Shown: positions 54,076 to 61,751 of the stretch, piece by piece | How positions within the stretch are numbered: the first letter of the stretch is position 1 | Layout of the letters: each line of letters begins with the position of its first letter | NCBI GenBank assembly: GCA_963933975.1 | Contig: CAWVWE010000001.1 | Location: 1-64,000, forward strand | DNA from: UBA10364 sp905182675 | GTDB taxonomy: Bacteria > Bacteroidota > Bacteroidia > Flavobacteriales > Schleiferiaceae | Length of the DNA: 64,000 nt | Direction of reading: 5' to 3' | Translations under genes and position numbers: made by a program | Notes under the pieces: model-generated | Told to the model about the DNA's origin: nothing | The model's database searches: none | The model's input: only the letters and a program-made list of their open reading frames with translations

Positions 54076-57000
54076 TCAAATTCGCGAAATTGAAATGTAA
54101 ATGAGTTGCCCTTCGACATCCGTTTCATTTTCCGTGGTCTCACCAAAGAAAATGTCATGAGCTAAAACTTCATCAGCAACATATGGGATGAAACTTTCTA
54201 GCCTTGAGGCAAACGCCTCATTTGCGGACAGTATGACGTTAATACGATCAACAACATCCAAGCCCGATGACTTTCGTAAGCTCTGAAGGCGATTGACTAA
54301 TTCCCTTGCGAGACCCTCGTTCCTTAGTTCTTCTGTCAGTTCAGCGTCTAGTGCAACCGTAAGTCCATCATTTGTGGCCACAAGCATTCCAGGAATATCT
54401 TCCGTCACGATTTCGCAGTCTCCGAGATCAATGGTAATGACCTGTCCCTGATCTTCAAAGGATAACATCCCTTTTGTTTCAAATAAATCTATAGCTGCAG
54501 CATCCATAGATTCCACGAAGGTTTTGACGACTTTCATGTGACGGCCTACTTTTGGCCCCAGAGCTTTGAAATTAGGACGTACCTTTTTTACAAAGACTCC
54601 AGAATTTGGGGAAATAATTTCAAGTTCCTTTACGTTAACCTCCGCAAGAAGGAGGTCTTTTATGCTTTCTAATATTTCGCCATCCTTTGCGTTTAGCACG
54701 GGGACTAGAATTCTAGAGAGTGGTTGTCGCACTTTTAAGGTTTCCTTTTTTCGGATTGAAAGCACCAGTGAGGTAAGCTTTCTGGCGGTGTTGATCTTCA
54801 CCTCTAGATCGGTATTGATGAATGATGCGTCACTCACTGGAAAATCAGTGAGGTGCACGCTGCCTTTCCCTTTTACAGTCACCCCGTCGTATAGATCGGA
54901 GTATAATTGGTCACCATAGAAAGGGGCAAGTGGAGCCATGAGTCTACTCAATGTTTCAAGGCAGGTCCACAGCGTTTGATAGGCGGAAATTTTATCTTGA
55001 GCGTAGTCACCCTTCCAGAATCTGCGGCGGCCAAGTCTTACATACCAGTTCGAGAGTTTTTCTGTGGTAAATTCTTGTACTGGGCGAAAGGCTCGGGTAG
55101 GTTCGAATGACTCCATTCCATCCTCTACTTGAGCAATGAGCGTATGGAGTTCTGACAGAATCCATTGGTCCATTTCAGGACGCTGATCAAGGGCTATTTC
55201 GTCTTCTTCATATTTGAAGCCATCCACGTTGGCATACAAGGCAAAAAAGGCGTAAGTATTGTGTAGTGTTCCAAAGAATTTACGTCGAACCTCGTCCAAT
55301 CCATCCATATCGAACCTAAGGTTGTCCCAAGGAGAGGCATTGGTGAGCAAGTACCATCTTAAAACATCAGCACCATATTGATCCATGGTTGTAAATGGAT
55401 CAACAGCATTGCCAAGTCTTTTGGACATCTTTTGCCCTTTCTTGTCTAAAACCAGGCCGTTAGAGATGACATTTTTAAAGGCCACCTTATCAAAAACCAT
55501 CGAGGATATAGCGTGTAATGTAAAGAACCACCCACGAGTTTGATCTACACCTTCAGCTATGAAATCAGCAGGATAGGCGCCTTCTTGTTCTACTTTTTCT
55601 TTATTTTCAAAAGGGTAATGCCATTGCGCATAAGGCATGGCGCCACTATCGAACCAAACATCAATAAGATCGCTCTCTCGATTCATCGGTTTACCACTAG
55701 GACTAACCAACACGACTTTATCCATTAAATGACGGTGGAGGTCAATCTCTGCGTAGTTTTCTTTACTCATGTCTCCAGGAGTAAAGCTTGCGATGGGATT
55801 ATGGGCCATAATTCCAGCTGCAACTGATTTTTCAATCTCGGCTTGAAGCTGGGCGACACTCCCTATACACAAGCGTTCATCACCTTCTTCATTGCTCCAG
55901 ATGGGCAGTGGAACACCCCAGAAACGTGAACGGCTGAGGTTCCAGTCATTCAAGTTCTCTAGCCAATTCCCGAATCTTCCGCTTCCGGTTGAAGCAGGCT
56001 TCCAGTTGATGGTTTTGTTCAAAGCGATCATACGGTCTTTCTTTGCCGTAGACTTAATAAACCAGCTATCTAATGGGTAATACAATACAGGCTTATCTGT
56101 TCTCCAACAATGTGGATAGCTGTGCTCGTATTTCTCAATTTTAAAGGCTTTGTTTTCCAGCTTTAGCTTTAAAGCGATACGCTCATCAACGCTTAAATAA
56201 GCTTTAAGGTCTGGTATTATAGATTGCAACCGTTCTTTCTGAAGTTCAAATTCGATGGATTTTTCCTCCTCTGTCAGATATTCAGCTTTGATGTATTCTT
56301 CTCCGAAACCAAACATTTCGTCCTTAAGTTCAGAACGGAATTTTCCGCGAAGATCTACTAACGGTACAAGATTTCCATTCTCGTCTTCTACTAAAAGTGG
56401 AGGAACGCCTGCTTCTGCAGCAACTTTGGCATCGTCTGCGCCAAAAGTAGGAGCGGTATGGACTATTCCAGTTCCATCTTCAGTGGTAACAAAATCACCT
56501 GGTATCACTTTGAAGGCATCTTCTGGACGCTCATGAGGTAGTGCATATGGAAGCAGTTGCTCATAACGTAACCCAAGAAGGTCTGCACCTAAAACGGTTT
56601 TAGATATCTGGTAGGGTATTTTTTTAGCACCTGCTACATAACTAGGTAAGTCTCCCTCAATAAACTTATTGCCAAAGAGTTTCGATAACAAAGGAGTAGC
56701 TGCAATGATGCTCACCGGTTCGAAAGTATACTGATTAAAAGTGTGAACCAGGCTGTACTGAATTTTTGATCCTACGGTCAGTGCTGTATTTGAGGGCAGT
56801 GTCCATGGTGTTGTCGTCCATGCTAAAAAATGCGCATTCGCATCGCCAAATAATTTCGTGCTTTGCTCATTTTTTACCATTTTGAATTGAGCCACCACAG
56901 TGTGATCTTTCACGTCGCGGTAGCAACCGGGTTGGTTTAATTCATGAGAACTTAAGCCCGTACCTGCTTTGGGAGAATAGGGTTGTATGGTGTATCCTTT

Positions 57001-57522
57001 GTAAATCAAACCTTTATTGAAAAGTTCAGCCAACAGCCACCATACGCTTTCCATGTATTTAGGATCGTAGGTAACATAGGGCTCGTCTAAATCAACCCAG
57101 TAGCCCATTTGATCCGTCAGGTCTTTCCAAATACCGGTATAACGCATGACGGCTTTCTTACAAGCGTCATTATATTCTTCTACAGAAATGCTTTTCCCAA
57201 TATCCTCCTTGGTGATGCCCAACTCTTTTTCTACTCCAAGTTCCACTGGTAGGCCATGGGTGTCCCATCCTGCTTTGCGGTCAACAAGAAATCCTTTCTG
57301 GGTTTTGTACCTACAGAAAACATCCTTTAGAGAACGTCCCATCACATGGTGAATACCAGGAAGGCCATTTGCACTAGGTGGTCCTTCGAAGAAAATCCAT
57401 GGCTCCGCATCCTTGCGAGCAGTCAGGGTTTGTTCAAACACATGCGTTTCTTTCCAACGTTGTAAAACTGCCTTATGGACGCTGGCTAAATCGAGGTGTG
57501 AATATTCTGGAAATGTATTCAT
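54076..57522 (-). CDS. ileS: Isoleucyl-tRNA synthetase
   Basis: A 1148-residue class Ia synthetase. The HIGH-type motif is PGIHHVMG (about 56-62) and the KMSKS-type motif is GQKMSKRLG (about 700). The editing (CP1) domain lies between them with TTPWTLPSNTAL and FVTTEDGTGIVHTAP. The C-terminal half has the anticodon-binding domain and a long extension, giving the eukaryote-like long form that does not end in the zinc-binding motif of the short bacterial type. It starts 4 bp after ridA. Confidence 0.96.
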   Translation of the reverse strand: MNTFPEYSHLDLASVHKAVLQRWKETHVFEQTLTARKDAEPWIFFEGPPSANGLPGIHHVMGRSLKDVFCRYKTQKGFLVDRKAGWDTHGLPVELGVEKELGITKEDIGKSISVEEYNDACKKAVMRYTGIWKDLTDQMGYWVDLDEPYVTYDPKYMESVWWLLAELFNKGLIYKGYTIQPYSPKAGTGLSSHELNQPGCYRDVKDHTVVAQFKMVKNEQSTKLFGDANAHFLAWTTTPWTLPSNTALTVGSKIQYSLVHTFNQYTFEPVSIIAATPLLSKLFGNKFIEGDLPSYVAGAKKIPYQISKTVLGADLLGLRYEQLLPYALPHERPEDAFKVIPGDFVTTEDGTGIVHTAPTFGADDAKVAAEAGVPPLLVEDENGNLVPLVDLRGKFRSELKDEMFGFGEEYIKAEYLTEEEKSIEFELQKERLQSIIPDLKAYLSVDERIALKLKLENKAFKIEKYEHSYPHCWRTDKPVLYYPLDSWFIKSTAKKDRMIALNKTINWKPASTGSGRFGNWLENLNDWNLSRSRFWGVPLPIWSNEEGDERLCIGSVAQLQAEIEKSVAAGIMAHNPIASFTPGDMSKENYAEIDLHRHLMDKVVLVSPSGKPMNRESDLIDVWFDSGAMPYAQWHYPFENKEKVEQEGAYPADFIAEGVDQTRGWFFTLHAISSMVFDKVAFKNVISNGLVLDKKGQKMSKRLGNAVDPFTTMDQYGADVLRWYLLTNASPWDNLRFDMDGLDEVRRKFFGTLHNTYAFFALYANVDGFKYEEDEIALDQRPEMDQWILSELHTLIAQVEDGMESFEPTRAFRPVQEFTTEKLSNWYVRLGRRRFWKGDYAQDKISAYQTLWTCLETLSRLMAPLAPFYGDQLYSDLYDGVTVKGKGSVHLTDFPVSDASFINTDLEVKINTARKLTSLVLSIRKKETLKVRQPLSRILVPVLNAKDGEILESIKDLLLAEVNVKELEIISPNSGVFVKKVRPNFKALGPKVGRHMKVVKTFVESMDAAAIDLFETKGMLSFEDQGQVITIDLGDCEIVTEDIPGMLVATNDGLTVALDAELTEELRNEGLARELVNRLQSLRKSSGLDVVDRINVILSANEAFASRLESFIPYVADEVLAHDIFFGETTENETDVEGQLIYISISRI

Positions 57523-57526
57523 GAGA

Positions 57527-57961
57527 TTAGTCTACCGTGGCGATGCACTTTAGTTCGATGGCTATGGGAGTTGGCAAGCTATTGATTGCCAATGTGGTTC
57601 TACAAGGCTGGTTTTCCTTGAAATATTCAGCATAAATACGGTTGAAAGTGTGAAAGTCACGCTTCATGTCGACCAAGAACACCGTAATATCTACTAATTC
57701 GTTCCAACTTGAGCCACTTGCTTCAAGAACGGCTTTGACATTGGCGAAAACGCTGTGCACCTGGGCTTCAAAATCAAATGATTTAAAGTTTCCATTGTGG
57801 TCTAGATCTAAGCCGGGAACCCCACTGTCATTAGCATCGCTGCCTGCTGTTCGAGGTCCTACGCCGGATAAAAACAAGAGGTTGCCTACCTTACGAGCAT
57901 GCGGGTAAAGGCCAACTGGTTTTGGTGCGTTATCAGTTGAAATTTTCGTTGAATTGGACAT
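57527..57961 (-). CDS. RidA family enamine/imine deaminase
   Basis: A 144-residue RidA/YjgF/UK114 protein, in the branch close to 2-aminomuconate deaminases. It has the GPRTAGSDAND, FENVKAVLEASGSSWNELVDITVFL-like block and the active-site arginine in PCRTTLAI. RidA proteins hydrolyse reactive enamines formed by PLP enzymes. It is the first gene of the ileS operon; RidA protects branched-chain amino acid enzymes in some bacteria, which may explain its place. Confidence 0.88.
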   Translation of the reverse strand: MSNSTKISTDNAPKPVGLYPHARKVGNLLFLSGVGPRTAGSDANDSGVPGLDLDHNGNFKSFDFEAQVHSVFANVKAVLEASGSSWNELVDITVFLVDMKRDFHTFNRIYAEYFKENQPCRTTLAINSLPTPIAIELKCIATVD

Positions 57962-57982
57962 ATTAGCTCTGTTTTAATCCTG

Positions 57983-57990
57983 CAAAAATA
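57983..57990 (-). promoter_or_regulatory. -7 promoter box of the ridA-ileS operon
   Basis: On the minus strand this reads TATTTTTG, an exact TAnnTTTG match 21 bp before the ridA start. No good -33 TTG is seen at the usual spacing. Confidence 0.4.
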
Positions 57991-58051
57991 AGGAATGCTC
58001 TTTGGAAGGCCTCTAGATTTTGTCGCGAGTCAGAAATAAAACTTAGTGTTG

Positions 58052-58084
58052 TTTGGACACTAACTAATAATTACTATATATTTG
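58052..58084 (+). promoter_or_regulatory. Promoter of secA with long leader
   Basis: TTTG at 58052-58055 and TATATTTG at 58077-58084 match the -33/-7 elements with a 21-nt spacer. The predicted start near 58091 leaves an untranslated leader of about 320 nt before secA. The gap 57962-58414 also holds the ridA promoter and two overlapping short hydrophobic ORFs but no tRNA or structured riboswitch that I recognise. Confidence 0.6.
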
Positions 58085-58230
58085 CACCTGTATGTTAAGA
58101 TTGGTGGTTCTTTCTTTTCATGCTTCTGTGATAGGTTCTAGGGGCTATTTGATAGAATTTTTAAGATGTTACTGAGCCGATTTTTAACATCCGAGAATAC
58201 TTTCAAATACCCCTTTTTTTATGCCCTAAA

Positions 58231-58344
58231 ATGTGGGAAACGAATATTTCTCTGCCAAAAGCAAACATTATTCGTTCAGAATCGCTGCTATCTCTGACAT
58301 TGTGTCTATTTTTCCACTTACCCTTTATTTTGGTGCTTTTTTAG
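58231..58344 (+). other. Candidate hydrophobic leader ORF before secA
   Basis: An ATG-started frame of 37 codons within the secA leader reads a short polar start then a hydrophobic core (SLLSLTLCLFFHLPFILVLF). A second frame, GTG at 58233 to a stop at 58421, encodes 62 residues with a long hydrophobic part and ends 7 bp inside secA (ATGCTGA). Both could be chance products of the T-rich sequence; neither resembles a known protein. They are listed because secA is controlled by a secreted leader peptide in E. coli. Confidence 0.2.
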
Positions 58345-58414
58345 TGCTTTTAAAGCCTGTGCTTATTGCACACCGATTATTTTTGTGGACTATATTTAAG
58401 AAGACGACAGCCTC

Positions 58415-61400
58415 ATGCTGAAATTCATATCTAAACTTGTTGGATCGAAGAGCGATCGTGATTTAAAGAAATTACAACCCTTCGTTACAGAAATCAATAC
58501 CTATTCGCAGCATATCGCAGCGATGAGCAATGATGAGCTCAGGGCGAAAACCATTTCTTTTAAAGATGCTATTTCACAAGCGACAGCGGAATTGGAGAAG
58601 GAGAAGGCCGCCTTGTACGGCCAGATCGCTGAAACAGAGAATTACGATGCACGCGAGCCGTTTTATGAGCAGATTGAAGCCATAGATGTACAGGTTCTTG
58701 AGCAGATTGAAATAGTTCTTCTACAACTCCATCCCGAAGCTTTTGGTATTATGCGTGAAACGTCAAAGCGTTTTACGGAAGGAGATGTGAAAGCGAAGGC
58801 TACAGATCTTGATAGGGAATTGGCCAAGAGTCAACCACACATTACCATAAATGGTGACGAGGTCATTTACTCCAACACATGGAAAGCGGCAGGCGCTGAT
58901 ATAACATGGAACATGGTTCATTATGACGTACAACTCATAGGTGGTACGGTACTTCACGAAGGAAAAATAGCAGAAATGCAAACGGGTGAAGGGAAAACCT
59001 TAGTAGCAACACTCCCTGTATATTTAAATGCTCTAGCAGGCAGAGGCGTTCACGTCGTTACCGTGAATGACTATCTCGCTAAGCGTGATAGCGAATGGAT
59101 GGCACCGGTATTTAACTTCCATGGCTTGACAATCGATTGTATTGACAAACACCAATCAAACTCAGAAGAACGTCGTTTGGCGTACTACAGTGACATTACG
59201 TATGGTACTAATAATGAGTTTGGTTTTGATTATCTACGTGATAACATGGCCCGTCGCGATGAAGATCGGGTTCAGACCAGGGGACATCATTTTGCCATTG
59301 TAGATGAGGTCGATAGCGTTTTAATCGATGACGCAAGAACGCCGTTGATCATTTCTGGTCCAACTCCTAAAGGAGATCAGCACCAATTTAACGATCTCAA
59401 GCCTTTTGTCGAGGATTTAATGACGGCTCAAAAAAACTTAGTTCAAAAGGAATTAAGTGAAGCCAAGAAACTCATTGCTGAGGGCAAGGTGGATGAAGGT
59501 GGAGAGAAATTACTTAGAGCTTACCGCGGCCTACCGAAGTCGAAGCCACTTATTAAGTTCTTGTCCCAAGACGGCATGAAGTCTATTCTACATAAATCCG
59601 AAGGGGTGTTTTTGCAGGAGCAAGGCAAAAAAATGAAACTCATTGATGAGGAATTGTTTTTTACCATTGAAGAGAAGAACAATCAAATTGATTTGACCGG
59701 AAACGGAACGGAGCTCATTTCAAAAAGTACGGCAAAAGACTTCTTTGTGATGCCGGATATTACATTAGAGCTGAGTCTTCTTGAAGATGCGGAAATCAGT
59801 ATTGATGATAAGGCGCAACAGAAAGATAAGATCTTGTTGGATTATGGGATAAAATCTGAGCGCATTCACACGGTGAATCAATTGCTCAAAGCCTATGCCT
59901 TGTTTGAGAAGGACACGGAGTATGTCATTATGGACAACAAAGTGAAAATTGTTGATGAGCAAACCGGTCGGATCATGGAAGGACGCCGCTATTCTGATGG
60001 TCTTCATCAAGCCATTGAAGCTAAGGAGCATGTCAAAATTGAGGCAGCCACCCAAACTTACGCAACGATCACCCTACAGAATTACTTTAGAATGTACCAC
60101 AAGCTTGCGGGCATGACGGGTACTGCAGAAACAGAAGCAGGTGAGTTTTGGGAGATTTATAAGTTGGAAGTTGTTGTTATTCCTACAAACAGACCGGTTA
60201 CAAGAGATGATCGTGAGGATTACGTTTTCAAGACAAATCGTGAAAAGTACACAGCTGTCATTGAGGAGATAGGCAAACTAAGGGATGCGGGAAGACCAAT
60301 TCTAGTAGGAACGACCTCTGTTGAAATTTCAGAATTATTAGGCCGTACCCTAAAAATAAGCAAAGTTCCTCACCAGGTCCTCAATGCTAAAATGCACCAA
60401 AAAGAGGCAGAGGTAATTGCCCAAGCGGGTCAGCCCGGCATGGTAACTATCGCAACGAACATGGCAGGTAGAGGGACAGATATTAAACTCTCGACAGAAG
60501 CGAAATCCTCAGGTGGTTTGGCCATAATAGGTACAGAACGTCATGACAGCCGTCGTGTGGATCGTCAGCTACGTGGTCGCGCAGGTCGTCAAGGTGATGT
60601 GGGTTCTTCCCAATTCTTTGTCTCTTTGGAAGATAAGCTCATGCGCCTGTTTAATTCCGAGCGGATTTCAGGATTGATGGACAGACTAGGCCTTGAGGAA
60701 GGCGAAGTCATTCAGCACAGTATGGTCAGTAAATCCATTGAGCGTGCCCAGAAAAAAGTAGAAGAAAACAACTTTGGTACCCGTAAGCGTCTATTGGAGT
60801 ATGACGATGTGATGAACAGTCAGCGAACGGTGATTTACAAGCGTCGCGCGAATGCAATGAAAGGTGAGCGCATTAAGGTGGATGTGGCTAACATGATTTA
60901 TGATACCATAGCAGATCTTGTTGAGGCCCATCAATCTACCAAGGATTACGAAGCTTTTAAGCTGGACTTTCTCCTCACGTTCGCTTTCGAACCAGTGATG
61001 GAAACAACTGTTTTCAGCACGGCCACTTTAGATGAGGTATCTAATGAGTTCTTCAATCAAGCCTCTGCCTTCTATCTGGAAAAAGCGGCTCGTATTAGTG
61101 TTGCGGCACTACCCGTGTTCCAGCAAGTATATGATGACCCATCGAGCACTTTTGACAAAATATTAGTGCCAATCACAGACGGTAAAAAAGCGCTTCAAGT
61201 TACCAGTGTACTACAAGAAGTTTTAGACACTCAAGGAACTAGTTTGATTTCGGATATTGAAAAAGGAATCTCCATTGCCATTATTGATGACCAATGGAAA
61301 GAGCACCTTCGTTCTATGGACGATTTACGCCAAAGTGTGCAGGGGGCGGTGTATGAGCAAAAGGATCCGTTGTTGATTTATAAGTTTGAGTCTTTTGAGT

Positions 61401-61741
61401 TATTCAAAGGATTGATTTCAAGGGTTAATCAAGAGATTGTAAGTTTTCTGTTTCGAGGAAACCTTCCCGAAAATAACCCCTCGCAAGTTCGCAGAGCTCC
61501 AGCCAATGGACCTAAGCAGCCTAAACTTCAAGAAGGACGCGCAGGAGATGCTCCGCAGCAGTCCAACCGGAACGCGCCTCAGTCTCCACCAAGACGTACG
61601 ACACCGGTAGTGAATACAGGCAAGGATTATGGACGAAATGATGCTGTCACTATACGGAACACCTCCACTGGTGAAGAGCAAAATGTGAAATATAAGAAGG
61701 CCCTGGTGTTAGCGTCACAAGGCTGGGTAATCGTAGACTAA
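58415..61741 (+). CDS. secA: SecA preprotein translocase ATPase
   Basis: A 1108-residue SecA, the motor of Sec-dependent export. Walker A is MQTGEGKT (Gly191-Thr195), the DEAD-like box is VDEVDSVLIDDARTPLIISG (two adjacent motifs), and the second motor domain carries TNMAGRGTDIKL and RQLRGRAGRQGD. There is an insert of about 100 residues after the first nucleotide-binding domain, as in Bacteroidota SecA, which explains the length. The usual C-terminal zinc motif CxCxSGx(8)CH is absent; instead the protein ends with a Pro/Gln/Asn-rich linker and a short domain GRNDAVTIRNTSTGEEQNVKYK. All substrates with signal peptides in this window depend on it. Confidence 0.97.
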   Translation: MLKFISKLVGSKSDRDLKKLQPFVTEINTYSQHIAAMSNDELRAKTISFKDAISQATAELEKEKAALYGQIAETENYDAREPFYEQIEAIDVQVLEQIEIVLLQLHPEAFGIMRETSKRFTEGDVKAKATDLDRELAKSQPHITINGDEVIYSNTWKAAGADITWNMVHYDVQLIGGTVLHEGKIAEMQTGEGKTLVATLPVYLNALAGRGVHVVTVNDYLAKRDSEWMAPVFNFHGLTIDCIDKHQSNSEERRLAYYSDITYGTNNEFGFDYLRDNMARRDEDRVQTRGHHFAIVDEVDSVLIDDARTPLIISGPTPKGDQHQFNDLKPFVEDLMTAQKNLVQKELSEAKKLIAEGKVDEGGEKLLRAYRGLPKSKPLIKFLSQDGMKSILHKSEGVFLQEQGKKMKLIDEELFFTIEEKNNQIDLTGNGTELISKSTAKDFFVMPDITLELSLLEDAEISIDDKAQQKDKILLDYGIKSERIHTVNQLLKAYALFEKDTEYVIMDNKVKIVDEQTGRIMEGRRYSDGLHQAIEAKEHVKIEAATQTYATITLQNYFRMYHKLAGMTGTAETEAGEFWEIYKLEVVVIPTNRPVTRDDREDYVFKTNREKYTAVIEEIGKLRDAGRPILVGTTSVEISELLGRTLKISKVPHQVLNAKMHQKEAEVIAQAGQPGMVTIATNMAGRGTDIKLSTEAKSSGGLAIIGTERHDSRRVDRQLRGRAGRQGDVGSSQFFVSLEDKLMRLFNSERISGLMDRLGLEEGEVIQHSMVSKSIERAQKKVEENNFGTRKRLLEYDDVMNSQRTVIYKRRANAMKGERIKVDVANMIYDTIADLVEAHQSTKDYEAFKLDFLLTFAFEPVMETTVFSTATLDEVSNEFFNQASAFYLEKAARISVAALPVFQQVYDDPSSTFDKILVPITDGKKALQVTSVLQEVLDTQGTSLISDIEKGISIAIIDDQWKEHLRSMDDLRQSVQGAVYEQKDPLLIYKFESFELFKGLISRVNQEIVSFLFRGNLPENNPSQVRRAPANGPKQPKLQEGRAGDAPQQSNRNAPQSPPRRTTPVVNTGKDYGRNDAVTIRNTSTGEEQNVKYKKALVLASQGWVIVD

Positions 61742-61751
61742 TTAACGCGTT

